A stretch of DNA of 34,672 nucleotides. Source: a bacterium (GTDB lineage Bacteria; Patescibacteriota; Saccharimonadia; Saccharimonadales; SZUA-47). This document shows positions 13,860 to 23,100 of this stretch, in pieces. The notes under the pieces are model-generated. The model was not told the DNA's origin and made no database searches. It worked only from the letters and a program-made list of their open reading frames with translations. The stretch's first letter is position 1. Each line of letters starts with the position of its first letter. The position numbers and the translations under genes are program-made. The stretch lies in assembly GCA_030427445.1 (NCBI GenBank), contig JAUIBQ010000010.1, positions 1 to 34,672 of the forward strand, given 5' to 3'.

Positions 13860-15015
13860 CGATATAGGTGATTAAAACGAATAACAGCATCAATGCTATG
13901 AATCCAGTGGAATGAATTTTCTCTTCTGTTTCTTTCGTGAGCGGTTTTCGCAGCGCTTTATAGACTAGTGTTACGAAAAGCCGACCACCGTCGAGTGCCG
14001 GTATCGGCAAAATATTCATGACAGCGAGCGAGATTGAGACGAGACCCAATATCAAAAGTGTAAACACCAATCCAAGCTCACCGGAAGAGTTAAAAATGTA
14101 TACAACTCCGACTATGCCTGATGTTTGCTCAGCTGCTTTCTGCGGCTCGCCGCGGAATAAATCTCCCACGATAGATCCTACACCCTGGAGTGTAGCCCAT
14201 GAAAACTGCCCCGTATTGACGAGTCCGACAATTGGTGCAGACCATGTCGCTTGACGCTGAGTGAATACACTTGGTATTACTCCCAGATGTCCTTGAGGGA
14301 ATTCGCAGTCGTCAGCATTTTCATTTGACGATACGCAGTCATCGTAGTTGTTTTGAGACTGAGTGACTTCATCTTCTGAGAGTAAGCGAGTTGTCGTGGT
14401 TGTCTGCTCTCCTTCTCTCTCGTAGGTGATGGCGACTTCTTGCCCCTCGAAACGGTTAGTCGTATCTCGTAATTCTTCTTCTGAGGTTATTGTCGATACA
14501 CAATCAGGCTCCGTGCAATTTGTTAGTGCTATTTCACGGATGACATCATAGTCCTCTAATCCAGCTTTTTCAGCCTGAGAATTAGGCGCTACAGCTGCAA
14601 TCACATCTAGTCGATTAACAGTTGAGTCTGATTCTACATAGAATTGATTATCGATTACTTGCGGCATGCCAACAAGTGCAAGGATAGTGAATATACCCCA
14701 AGCTGCCAGCAAGTTCATGCCAACGCCTGCTACCATAATCAACACTTTGCGAGGCAAACTGGCCGCACCGTAGCTTCCTTTTGTTGTATCACTGTCGTGT
14801 TCGCCTTTAAGCTTCACAAATCCACCAAGTGGCAACCAGTTTAATGTGTACTCCGTCCCATTTTTCTTCGTCAACGTCTTAGCTTTAGGCGGGAAGCCCA
14901 CTCCAAACTCTTCAACTTCTACACCGCCCTTTTTAGCAGCGATAAAGTGACCAAATTCATGAAGGATTATAAGCAACAAGATGCCGATGATACCTACAAT
15001 CAAACCTAGGGTCAT
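13837..15015 (-). CDS. rseP: Site-2 intramembrane zinc metalloprotease RseP
   Basis: RseP-type S2P proteases cut membrane-spanning anti-sigma factors and signal-peptide remnants. The zinc motif H19-E-F-G-H23 is in the first helix (LHEFGHFIAAKKGG). A PDZ domain follows at about 130-200, with acidic insertions around 225-245, and the third zinc ligand lies in NILPIPALDGGRLF. The 392-residue length is normal. The start overlaps the uppS stop by 4 nt and the end overlaps the CPBP gene by 23 nt. In many bacteria cdsA and dxr lie between uppS and rseP; both are absent here. No anti-sigma factor is visible in the window. Confidence 0.95.
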   Translation of the reverse strand: MTLGLIVGIIGILLLIILHEFGHFIAAKKGGVEVEEFGVGFPPKAKTLTKKNGTEYTLNWLPLGGFVKLKGEHDSDTTKGSYGAASLPRKVLIMVAGVGMNLLAAWGIFTILALVGMPQVIDNQFYVESDSTVNRLDVIAAVAPNSQAEKAGLEDYDVIREIALTNCTEPDCVSTITSEEELRDTTNRFEGQEVAITYEREGEQTTTTTRLLSEDEVTQSQNNYDDCVSSNENADDCEFPQGHLGVIPSVFTQRQATWSAPIVGLVNTGQFSWATLQGVGSIVGDLFRGEPQKAAEQTSGIVGVVYIFNSSGELGLVFTLLILGLVSISLAVMNILPIPALDGGRLFVTLVYKALRKPLTKETEEKIHSTGFIALMLLFVLITYIDVGRIIG

Positions 15016-15707
15016 GATCCAAATCTCCTTTGTCTTGAAATGTATTCTTCAAGTACAGCATCGACATCAGTCTCATCGAAGTCCGGCCAGTGCTTGTCAA
15101 TGAACATCAACTCACTGTAGACCGTTCGCCATGTCATAAATCCGCTCAAGCGCTGCTCGCCAGACGTGCGCACGACGATATCAACATCACCAATTGTGTT
15201 GTCACCGTATAGATACTGATGAAACGTCGGTTCGTCTATGCAATCAGAATCAATGTTTCCGTCTATAATAAATTTCACCGCATCAATAATCTCTTGCCGA
15301 CCACCGTAGTTCAGACAAAGTGCAAGTGTGTGTTTTTCATTCTGTAATGTTTCTTTTTCAGCTTTTTCAATGGCTTTAAGTACAGAATCACTAAGGTTCT
15401 GACGACTACCCATTACTACAATGCGAACATCATTCTCAATAGCATCCTTCAAAAAATCGTCTAAGAATTTCGTCGTAAGCTTCATGAGGTAGCCGACTTC
15501 CTTCTCACTTCGCTTCCAGTTCTCAGTAGAAAACACATACGCAGACACTACACTCACACCTTTATTGAAGAAATCCTCAGCGATTTCACGAAGATTATCA
15601 GCACCTTTTCGGTGCCCTTCTAGTGTAGGTAAACCACGGTCTTTCGCCCAACGACGATTACCGTCAAGAATCAATCCGACATGTCTTGGAATAATAGTTT
15701 CTGACAT
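15012..15707 (-). CDS. uppS: Undecaprenyl diphosphate synthase (cis-prenyltransferase)
   Basis: UppS extends farnesyl diphosphate with isopentenyl diphosphate to the C55 lipid carrier used for cell-wall assembly. Conserved blocks are present: the catalytic aspartate D15 in LILDGNRRWAKDRG, the FSTENWKRS block near 66-74, LCLNYGGRQEI, and the C-terminal VRTSGEQRLSGFMTW followed by YSELMFIDKHWPDF. The 231-residue length is normal. The ATG lies 7 nt after a TATACT -10, without a Shine-Dalgarno, so the mRNA is probably leaderless. It heads a uppS-rseP-CPBP operon with overlapping genes. Confidence 0.96.
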   Translation of the reverse strand: MSETIIPRHVGLILDGNRRWAKDRGLPTLEGHRKGADNLREIAEDFFNKGVSVVSAYVFSTENWKRSEKEVGYLMKLTTKFLDDFLKDAIENDVRIVVMGSRQNLSDSVLKAIEKAEKETLQNEKHTLALCLNYGGRQEIIDAVKFIIDGNIDSDCIDEPTFHQYLYGDNTIGDVDIVVRTSGEQRLSGFMTWRTVYSELMFIDKHWPDFDETDVDAVLEEYISRQRRFGS

Positions 15708-15714
15708 AACTTTA

Positions 15715-15720
15715 AGTATA
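15715..15720 (-). promoter_or_regulatory. -10 of uppS operon, leaderless spacing
   Basis: TATACT on the minus strand ends 7 nt before the uppS ATG. No clear -35 is seen. A short inverted repeat (CGACT...AGTCG) lies just upstream. Confidence 0.45.
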
Positions 15721-15761
15721 CCTGCGACTCATGAGAATAGTCGAATACAAACTTCTAATGA

Positions 15762-16322
15762 TTAGACTTTCATGATGTCTGCTTCTTTAGCTTTTGCAGA
15801 CTCTTCAATCTTTGCCTTGTATTCGTTTACCAGATCGTCAATTTGCTTCTGCGAACGGTTTGCATCGTCTTCAGAGATTTCTTTCGCTTTTTTAGAGCGG
15901 TCAACGACACCCATTGCATCGTGTCGAGCTTTACGTACACCGATCATCGCTTCTTCTTGCTTTTCACCAAGTTGCTTCACGATCAACTGTCGTCTTTCGG
16001 TGGTAAGTGACGGTATCTGTATTCGGATCAGCCGTCCGTCATCAGCTGGGTTTAAGCCAAGTGATTCGTTTTTACGGATAGAATCAGCGATATCTTTGAG
16101 CGTTGATGGGTCAAATGGTGAAATCTGGATTAACTGAGCTTCTGGGGTCGTAATCGTTGCCAATGTCTTCATTGGTTGCATGACACCGTACGCCTCAACC
16201 ATCACATCTTCAACCATGCTTGGATGCGCACGGCCTGTGCGAAGCTTTGTGAGCTCGCCGTGAAAATGCTCGAGTGTTGACTCTAGTTTATCTTTAAGTT
16301 CTTTAGTAACTTCTTTATCCAT
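15762..16322 (-). CDS. frr: Ribosome recycling factor
   Basis: RRF splits the post-termination ribosome with EF-G. The open frame runs further upstream to 16409, but the start is placed at the ATG at 16322 (MDKEVTKELK): AAAGGAG lies 6 nt before it, and the protein is then 186 residues, the family norm. Family features include LRTGRAHPSMVEDVMVEAYG, QISPFDPSTLKDI, GLNPADDGRLIRIQIPSLT and the C-terminal long-helix region. A promoter (TTGGAT, 19 nt, TATACT) lies in the gap before it. In most bacteria pyrH separates tsf and frr; here an orphan gene occupies that place. Confidence 0.96.
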   Translation of the reverse strand: MDKEVTKELKDKLESTLEHFHGELTKLRTGRAHPSMVEDVMVEAYGVMQPMKTLATITTPEAQLIQISPFDPSTLKDIADSIRKNESLGLNPADDGRLIRIQIPSLTTERRQLIVKQLGEKQEEAMIGVRKARHDAMGVVDRSKKAKEISEDDANRSQKQIDDLVNEYKAKIEESAKAKEADIMKV

Positions 16323-16371
16323 CTCAACTCCTTTGATAATGTCCTGAAAGTACAATACTAATACTATTACA

Positions 16372-16402
16372 AGTATACCATTTTGTGTAAAAACTAATCC
16401 AA
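16372..16402 (-). promoter_or_regulatory. Probable promoter of frr
   Basis: The minus strand reads TTGGAT (16397-16402), 19 nt, TATACT (16372-16377). The predicted leader of about 43 nt carries the AAAGGAG site. Confidence 0.4.
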
Positions 16403-16436
16403 GCCTCAAAGATATGAAGCATATGAAACTTATTTG

Positions 16437-16979
16437 TTAAAGAAGTCTTGAAGACTTATCATTAAATATCTTTTTATCAGCTTCTTTTTGTTCTTTTATT
16501 TGTTCTTGAGCTTGTCTATTTTCTTCACTCTCTTCTCTATGTTGAGCTTCTCTGGCCTTAGAATAAACATCATCTTTAATCCTGCCTAATGTTCTTGCAC
16601 TCACTCTAGCAACAGTTCTTGGATCGTCTGTAGATGAAGTTCTGACTGGTGCTATATAATCCTCAAACATAGGTCTATGCGTAGAAGCTTTTCCATCTTT
16701 AATCTTCATTCCATGACCTGTTCTTAAACGCTGCCCAGTAGTATCATCTATCTCTTCGACTAAAAGAGAGCCTTCACCGGGTTTAAAGTATAAATTATTA
16801 CCCGTTTGATGGTCTAATGATTTTAGTGATCCTGCAGGCATTAAAGGTATTTTTACAGTGCTACCATAATCATCGAGTCCTTTATCAATAGCTAGACTAC
16901 CTAGATTAGCGCTTATTCGTTCAATTTGCGCATTAATATCTTCTGATGTTTTTTCACTTGCAGGGATTCTTTCAGACAT
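16437..16979 (-). CDS. Orphan soluble protein with charged C-terminal helix, unknown function
   Basis: The 180-residue soluble protein has no signal peptide or membrane helix. Residues 1-130 are mixed. Residues about 135-175 are a charged E/K/Q-rich helix that probably forms a coiled coil. I recognise no family. The gene is A/T-richer than its neighbours and uses many AT-ending codons. It sits between tsf and frr, where pyrH is usual, and has its own consensus promoter (TTGACA, 17 nt, TATAAT) and an A-rich leader of about 70 nt with AGGA before the ATG. The promoter and leader style resembles that of the orphan genes at 20159 and 23512, which suggests a related accessory class. Function unknown. 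Confidence 0.7.
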   Translation of the reverse strand: MSERIPASEKTSEDINAQIERISANLGSLAIDKGLDDYGSTVKIPLMPAGSLKSLDHQTGNNLYFKPGEGSLLVEEIDDTTGQRLRTGHGMKIKDGKASTHRPMFEDYIAPVRTSSTDDPRTVARVSARTLGRIKDDVYSKAREAQHREESEENRQAQEQIKEQKEADKKIFNDKSSRLL

Positions 16980-17056
16980 TTTTTATTTTTCCTAATTTTA
17001 TAATTTTTGTTTAAAATATTGTTTAGTGAATACTTAATTTTTTATTCAGTACAATT

Positions 17057-17085
17057 ATTATAGCAAATATACACTATCATGTCAA
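17057..17085 (-). promoter_or_regulatory. Consensus sigma-70 promoter of the 16437 orphan gene
   Basis: TTGACA (17080-17085), 17 nt, TATAAT (17057-17062) on the minus strand: a perfect match to both hexamers at the best spacing. The A/T-rich leader to the ATG is about 70 nt. Confidence 0.75.
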
Positions 17086-17094
17086 TAGTATATA

Positions 17095-17685
17095 TTAGCT
17101 TACTTCGCCGAGTTGGAGGCGACTGAAGCGTCGGACAACAATGTTTTCACCGAGCTGAGCGTTCGCTTCTTTCACCAAGTCACCAACTGTCATGTCAGGG
17201 TTCTTGATAAATGGTTGCTCGAGTAAGCACTGCTCCGCAAAGTATTTCTTTACTTGTCCACCGACGATTTTCTCAACCATATCTGCAGGCTTACCGTCTT
17301 CTTTAGCCTTCTCTGAGAATTCAGCGGTTTTCGCATCTTTAACTTCTGCTGGGATGTCGTCTTCACTTACGTACAATGGAGCGCTTGCTGCGATGTGCAT
17401 AGAAACGTCTTTAAGTAGCTCATCAAACTTTTCGTTTTTTGCCACGAAATCTGTTTCACAGTTGATTTCTACGAGTACACCGATGCGGTTGTCGTGTAAG
17501 TAGCTCGCTATTTTGCCTTCACGTGCTTCACGCTCACCACGCTTTTCAGCTTTGGTCATACCTTTTTTACGCATCGCTTCGAGTGCCTTGTCGAAGTCAC
17601 CGTCTGCTTCGGTCAATGCTGCTTTTGCGTCGGTCAAGCCAACACCAGTTAATTCTTTTAATCTCTTAATATCTTCGATTTTCAT
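17095..17685 (-). CDS. tsf: Elongation factor Ts, short form
   Basis: EF-Ts exchanges GDP for GTP on EF-Tu. The N-terminal UBA-like domain reads MKIEDIKRLKELTGVGLTDA, followed by the conserved EINCETDFVAKN stretch (about 75-86). At 196 residues it has a single core subdomain, as in Thermus-type and organellar EF-Ts, rather than the about 280 residues of E. coli. It follows rpsB by 137 nt. An 8+4 bp hairpin ends 12 nt before its ATG, and no strong Shine-Dalgarno is visible, so leader control is possible. Identity is firm. Confidence 0.96.
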   Translation of the reverse strand: MKIEDIKRLKELTGVGLTDAKAALTEADGDFDKALEAMRKKGMTKAEKRGEREAREGKIASYLHDNRIGVLVEINCETDFVAKNEKFDELLKDVSMHIAASAPLYVSEDDIPAEVKDAKTAEFSEKAKEDGKPADMVEKIVGGQVKKYFAEQCLLEQPFIKNPDMTVGDLVKEANAQLGENIVVRRFSRLQLGEVS

Positions 17686-17697
17686 ACTCTATCGCTC

Positions 17698-17728
17698 ATG
17701 AGAAACAACCCTGATGGTTTTTTCTCAT
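17698..17728 (-). other. Hairpin just upstream of the tsf start
   Basis: ATGAGAAA (17698-17705) pairs with TTTCTCAT (17721-17728) and AACC (17707-17710) with GGTT (17716-17719), with one mismatch and a 5-nt loop. It ends 12 nt before the tsf ATG. There is no T-run, so an RBS-adjacent hairpin is more likely than a terminator. Confidence 0.4.
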
Positions 17729-17822
17729 CGCGCGGGAGAGTCGAGTGAATCGCCTCTGCCGGCTGCTCTTTTTTCCTTCCGAGCTATTGAGCGTCCTCCT
17801 ATAAATTTAATTTATTATTCTA

Positions 17823-18542
17823 CTATTTATCTTCAGATTTTGGTGCTTTTTGCTGTGATTTACCAGCTTCGATAGCTTGCTTCACATAATCAAGCACTAA
17901 TTCGATAGCTTTTAGCGCGTCGTCGTTACTTGGGATTGGGTAATCAATCGTTCTTGGGTCACCATTTGTGTCAACCAAACCAGCAACTTTGATACCTAAT
18001 TTATGAGCTTCTTTGACAGCTATGTCATCGTTTAAGATGTCTACGACGAAAACCATTCCTGGTTTACCAGAAAGGTCTTTTACACCACCGTACATGTGGT
18101 TCATCTGGTCGATTTCTTCTTGGTAGCGCTGTACTTCAAGCTTTGAGTACTTTGCTTCAAGCTCACCACTGCTCATGCGTGACTCAAGCTGCTTTAGGTG
18201 CTTGATACGAGAGTTCATGGTGTTTGAGTTTGTAAGCATACCACCCAACCATCGGTTAACAACATATGGCATACCTGTTTCTTCAGCTACAGCTTGCACT
18301 GCGTCAACAGCTTGTTGTTTAGTGCTCACAAGAAGTACTGGCTTACCAGCTGCAACAGTTTTCTCGATTGCGCGAAGTGCATCTTCGAGCATCGGAGCAG
18401 TTTTTGTTAAATCAATAATGTGCGTGTTCGCGCGCTTTCCGTGGATATACGGGCGCATTGCTGGGTGCCATCGGCTTGTTTTATGACCGAAGTGAGCTCC
18501 AGCTTGTAATAATAATTTAGGATCGACAGAAATACCTGCCAT
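17823..18542 (-). CDS. rpsB: 30S ribosomal protein uS2
   Basis: uS2 is a late-assembling small-subunit protein. The frame is open to 18590, but the start is set at the ATG at 18542 (MAGISVDPKLLLQAGAHFGH): AAAGGA lies about 9 nt upstream and the protein is then 239 residues, as expected. Signature blocks are GAHFGHKTSRWHPAMRPYI and VNRWLGGMLTNSNTM. The C-terminus is a short Lys/Ser tail (KSQQKAPKSEDK). A promoter (TTGCTT, 17 nt, TAAAAT) gives a leader of about 94 nt, long enough for autogenous control by S2, which is known in other bacteria. tsf follows on the same strand. Confidence 0.97.
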   Translation of the reverse strand: MAGISVDPKLLLQAGAHFGHKTSRWHPAMRPYIHGKRANTHIIDLTKTAPMLEDALRAIEKTVAAGKPVLLVSTKQQAVDAVQAVAEETGMPYVVNRWLGGMLTNSNTMNSRIKHLKQLESRMSSGELEAKYSKLEVQRYQEEIDQMNHMYGGVKDLSGKPGMVFVVDILNDDIAVKEAHKLGIKVAGLVDTNGDPRTIDYPIPSNDDALKAIELVLDYVKQAIEAGKSQQKAPKSEDK

Positions 18543-18641
18543 ACGTGTGTTTCCTTTCATCTTCACTGCACCTAGGCCGCTTGGACACAATGTCGCTGCG
18601 GAGGACCACGTCGCACAGTTGCTTAATTAGTTAATGAGAAT

Positions 18642-18670
18642 ATTTTAACAGATGGGTTGATAATAAGCAA
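18642..18670 (-). promoter_or_regulatory. Promoter of rpsB, overlapping the divergent rpmE promoter
   Basis: The minus strand has TTGCTT (18665-18670), 17 nt, TAAAAT (18642-18647), preceded by TG for an extended -10. Its -35 lies within the spacer of the rpmE promoter on the other strand. Confidence 0.6.
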
Positions 18671-18685
18671 CAGATACGCTATAAT
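18657..18685 (+). promoter_or_regulatory. Promoter of rpmE
   Basis: TTGATA (18657-18662), 17 nt, TATAAT (18680-18685). The ATG is 12 nt after the -10, so the leader is about 6 nt and has no Shine-Dalgarno. Confidence 0.7.
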
Positions 18686-18697
18686 CGTACTTCGATT

Positions 18698-19039
18698 ATG
18701 AAAAAAGATTTACACCCAACAAATTACCGCCTCGTAGTGATTGAAGACCTCAATGACGGCAACCGCATTTTGACTCGCTCTACTGTGGCAACAGAAGAAA
18801 CGACTAAATGGGAAGATGGTAACGAATACCCTCTTTTGAAAGTGCATATTTCTAGCAGCTCTCACCCGTTCTACACAGGCCAAGAGAAGCTTGTGGACAT
18901 CGAAGGTCGCGTTGACAAGTTCAAAGCTAGACGCGAAGCAGCTGAAAAAGCTCGTAAAGATCGCATGATCAAAGCTAAGAAAGCAAACAAGCAAGAAGAA
19001 AAGGCAGAAGAAACAAGCGAACCACAAAAAATCGGTTAG
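18698..19039 (+). CDS. rpmE: 50S ribosomal protein bL31 with charged C-terminal extension
   Basis: bL31 bridges the two ribosomal subunits. The family part is residues about 1-75: [17 protein letters not shown], then [12 protein letters not shown] and [11 protein letters not shown]. The zinc-binding cysteines of the C+ type are absent, so it is the C- type. It is 113 residues, longer than the usual 70-90, because of a charged helical tail (K/A/E-rich, 76-113). It has a good promoter with a very short leader, and a terminator follows at 19053-19090. The order rpmE-prfA-prmC is common in bacteria, and prfA follows here. Confidence 0.93.
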   Translation: MKKDLHPTNYRLVVIEDLNDGNRILTRSTVATEETTKWEDGNEYPLLKVHISSSSHPFYTGQEKLVDIEGRVDKFKARREAAEKARKDRMIKAKKANKQEEKAEETSEPQKIG

Positions 19040-19052
19040 CTAATCAGTAACG

Positions 19053-19090
19053 AAAGCTCCAAAACAATTAGTTCTGGAGCTTTTTTATTT
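19053..19090 (+). terminator. Rho-independent terminator of rpmE
   Basis: AAAGCTCCAAAAC (19053-19065) pairs with GTTCTGGAGCTTT (19071-19083) with one mismatch around a 5-nt loop. A T-rich tail (TTTTTTATTT) runs from 19081 to 19090. Confidence 0.85.
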
Positions 19091-19091
19091 G

Positions 19092-19097
19092 TACACT
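19092..19097 (+). promoter_or_regulatory. -10 of prfA, leaderless spacing
   Basis: TACACT ends 6 nt before the ATG at 19104, directly after the rpmE terminator, so prfA is probably re-initiated as a leaderless mRNA. Confidence 0.5.
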
Positions 19098-19103
19098 ATA
19101 CAT

Positions 19104-20162
19104 ATGAACATCGCAGATTACTCACAAGAACTTGAAACACTGAAAGCTAAGCTTGATGATCCTTCGTATTTCAGCACAAAAGAATATCCGAAAACCGCGA
19201 AGCGCATAGCTCACCTAGAAGACATCACCTCAACGTATGAAAACATCGAAAAAGCCAGGAAGGATATAGATGAAGCCAAAGAGATGATTAGTGCTGGTGG
19301 CGAACTTGCAGAGCTGGCAGAGCTAGAGCTTGAAGAGAAAACTGAGTATCTCACCAACTTGGAGGAAAAACTCCAAGAACTTTTGATACCAAAAGACCCG
19401 AACAACGATAAAGACTGCATCTTCGAAATCCGTGCTGGTGCCGGTGGAGACGAAGCAGCGCTATTTGCAGGCGACTTATACAGAATGTACGTGCGCTATG
19501 CTGAAACAAAGGAGTATAAAGTAGAGCTTCTTGGCACTTCCACTTCTGACAACGGCGGATATAAAGAAATCACATTTAGTGTGGGCGGTGGCAAAGAAGA
19601 TGGTGCATATGGCACCTTCAAGCTCGAAGCTGGCGTACACCGCGTGCAACGCGTACCAGAAACAGAAAGCCAAGGACGAATCCACACATCTACTGCGACT
19701 GTAGCAGTGCTCCCTGAGGCTGAAGAAACAGATATAGAGATCAATCAAAACGATCTCCAGATAGACACATATCGCTCTAGTGGTAATGGTGGACAATCCG
19801 TCAACACAACAGACTCTGCAGTGAGAATAACCCATAAGCCAACAGGTATCGTAGTGACGATGCAAGATGAAAAATCACAAATTAAAAACCGTGAGAAAGC
19901 GATGGGCGTTCTCCGCTCTCGCCTGCTCCAGGCAAAAATTGATGAAGAGCAAGCTGCAGCATCTGCTCAGCGTAAGAAACTTATCGGCTCAGGTGACCGC
20001 TCAGAAAAGATTCGTACCTATAATTATCCTCAAGACCGCATCACTGACCACCGCATCGGCTATTCACGTAGTAACATCCCAGTCGCGATGACCGGCGACA
20101 TTCAAGACATCTTCGACGAACTTAAAAAAGCCGAAGCCGACCTCCTCCGCGACGAGAGCTAA
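19104..20162 (+). CDS. prfA: Peptide chain release factor 1
   Basis: RF1 reads UAA and UAG and releases the peptide. The frame can be read from a TTG at 19089, but the ATG at 19104 ([10 protein letters not shown]) is preferred because TACACT lies 6 nt before it and it gives the usual N-terminus and 352 residues. The catalytic GGQ is at 219-221 in [16 protein letters not shown]. The codon-reading PxT motif is present as PET in [13 protein letters not shown], which marks RF1 rather than RF2. Its TAA overlaps by 4 nt the end of the opposite-strand 1060-residue gene. prmC, which methylates the GGQ glutamine, is usually next but lies 4 kb away here. Confidence 0.97.
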   Translation: MNIADYSQELETLKAKLDDPSYFSTKEYPKTAKRIAHLEDITSTYENIEKARKDIDEAKEMISAGGELAELAELELEEKTEYLTNLEEKLQELLIPKDPNNDKDCIFEIRAGAGGDEAALFAGDLYRMYVRYAETKEYKVELLGTSTSDNGGYKEITFSVGGGKEDGAYGTFKLEAGVHRVQRVPETESQGRIHTSTATVAVLPEAEETDIEINQNDLQIDTYRSSGNGGQSVNTTDSAVRITHKPTGIVVTMQDEKSQIKNREKAMGVLRSRLLQAKIDEEQAAASAQRKKLIGSGDRSEKIRTYNYPQDRITDHRIGYSRSNIPVAMTGDIQDIFDELKKAEADLLRDES

Positions 20163-23100
20163 CGCACAACAACTAAAGAATGAAGTTCTGGAGGAATTCG
20201 CTTGCGAAGATCTTCAGCTTCATCTGCGGAGAATACGACAATTTCTTGAGCCATGGAGAAGTCGACACCACCTCTAATTTGAGCCTCTACATAGTCGCTT
20301 GTTTTTGTCCCTCCAAGACCCTTTTTATCTTTTGCTCGTCTTAATACCATAGCGTCTTCTCTTGTTAATAATGTTGCCGCCCTAAAGCTATCTTCAGGTG
20401 TGAAAGTGACGTTTTCTTCATCTATTTTACTTGTGTCAAGCACAATTACAGCCTTTCCATACCCTTGCGCACCTTTTTTGGTCCCTTCGTTGCCTAAGAA
20501 AATACAAGTACCATATACAGGATGCTCATCTGAATGATCCATGGACCGTAGTCCCATAGCTATTTCGACACCACTTCTACGATATAGATATCCTTGGTTG
20601 CCTATATGTAGTTTCTTGCCGCTACCGAAAAATACTTCACGGTCGAATAAGCTTTTTATGTCTCCACCTTCTTCTATTATCTTGGAAATGATGTCGTGGT
20701 CTGCATTGATTATTACCCGTAAATCATCTTGAGAGTCATATGCTTCTGCGGCTACTTCCTCGATCTCTTCTGGAGTCATAGCTAGTCGCTGAGTTAGATA
20801 ATCAAAAAGCGCTTTTTTGCTAACAAGCTCTCTGTTTTCTGGCCTGTGAACCCATTCAAAAATAGCATCTGGATTATTTTCTACACCGTCAGCTATAGCA
20901 TTTTCTCTTGCTGATAAGATTGATGGGAGAGTAGCGTATGGAGTATTACCTGTATTAAACCACAACAAGATACTAGCTAGTTCAGTCGAATCCATACGCA
21001 GAAGAGTGCTCTTGTACATCTCTATCACGGAAGTAATAGACTCATAAGGAAACCCATCCTTATCAGTCATGGTAGTAGCACGTTCTAGTAGACTGAACAG
21101 TACTTCTTCGTTTCTTTCTCGCACTTCAGTCCTTCCTTCAGGAAAAGATTTTCTGAACTCTACTATATCGTCTAGCAAAATCGGATAGGGATTCCAGTTT
21201 TTATTTCCAAATTTTTCCCAACTATTATAAAGTTTCTCTGCTTCTTCTAAGCTGCCTAGTTCAACCATCGCTGATAATACCAAGTCATCGCTTACTATTG
21301 AACTTTCAATAAAACTTATATAATTTTCATCAGCTCGAAGCTGCTTAAGAAAATCTGAACCTACGATTTCTTTCAGAGTAGCTAATTGCTGCTCATCATG
21401 TCTGATCGCGAAACCTAATATTTGTTTTAATTCAAGCGTGCCATTTTCTATTTCCGTCCTTAGGCTTTCTACTTTGTTAAAAAAAGTTTCGATACCTTCT
21501 AATCCAGCAAAGCCAGACAACTCAGGTGGTGATTCAAAATAAACTCGTTCTATATAATCTTGAATCCGTATGTAACTATCATCAATAGCTACGTTTTCCT
21601 TACGAAAGACTCGTGCTCTTAATTCAGGAAATGTTTGTAGATATTTAGCTGTTTTGATGTTTGCTTGTAACCCGTGGACACCACCAAACCCAGTGGTCCT
21701 TGCCATCTCACACGCCCATGTAGCTAATTCAGGGTCATTTTCTTCTAATTCTGTAATCTCACTAGATATAGTGATCAGAGTACCTATTTGACTTTCTACA
21801 TCTTCATATTTTCCAGACACGTGAATTAAATCATACAGAATCCTCCTGCCTGTCTCTTTATCAACCGAGAAAATTCCAGTTAGTTTATCTCCTATCTTTT
21901 CTGCTATTTCCAAGGCACGAAACTCTGCTGCAAATGGCTGAGCCGGATCACGATTATAATTAGTCGTGTCTTGAGGATTCAATCTACCCAACAACAACTC
22001 TGTTAGATGTTCTACGGGAAATCCTGCTTCTTTGACTTTATCCATTAAGGGGTTCAGTGCTCTAATGTAATCGCCATATTCTTCTGGTTGTATCTGTATC
22101 TCCTGTAGAGCTATGTCACGTAAATCCTTTTGATTGAACTGATATATTTCTTCATTATCTTGATAGAACAAATCGGTTTGAGCGAGCAAGGTAACAATTT
22201 CAAAAATTTCAGGATTTTCATCGTGATACATCTCATCAAGTAACTTAAGCCGTCTACTATCACTGATAAAGCTCAAAATTTTATCAGTTGTTAATCCGGC
22301 TCCTTCTAGAGCTTCAGAAATAGCCCCAAATTCCTCTATTGTTAGTTCTGCTTTATAGCCTGTAGCACCAGTAATCTCTCCAAGTCGAGTTACCGCTTTT
22401 TTCTGCTCTTCCTTATCGTCATCAGGCGGGATAAACCTATCCAATAATTCAATATTGCTAAATAATTCTGCTCTGTTTTCTGTATTATTTGTAACGATTA
22501 ATTTAGTTATATGTTTTACAGAGTTAAATCGTTTACTTACATCAACAACTTCTTCAGGTGTCGGTTCTTGCTTTTTTTCTACCGGAGATTCTTCGCTCCA
22601 TGAATACCTCTTTTCGCCGTAAATTTTGTCATAATCTGATAATTCTTTGTAGCTCGTACTACGCGATGTTTGCGGATATGTTTGCATTAAATCTACAACT
22701 CTCGAACCATTATCAGAGACCTCTTCCTGTACGGAGTCAGTCAATGCATCGTATAATTCTCTTATCGACTGTCTTTCTTCAAGCAGCTCAGGAGGCTCTG
22801 GACCCTTTTCATTAAAAGGATCACTTATATGTAATGAATTCAATACACCGCTGCAGCATTCTCGGAAAGCGGAGCGTGTCCATACGTCCATAGTACCTTG
22901 ATCTAGTTTTGCTTTTACATCGTCTTTTATGCGCGGGAAATGTTCTCTCACTAATACCCAAAGATCGTTACTGGATGAATAATCTTCACTATGTTTTGCA
23001 ACAAATGTCGTAATTTCATCTAATATTTGCTGAGGGTCATCACCGGATTGATATGTTTCTATAAGCCCTTTGATACTAGAGACACTTCTACTCGCTTCTG

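Noticed and set aside
16323-16409. Longer N-terminus of frr reading from 16409
   Set aside because: The extra 29 residues are hydrophobic and unlike RRF, overlap the promoter, and a good AAAGGAG lies before the ATG at 16322.
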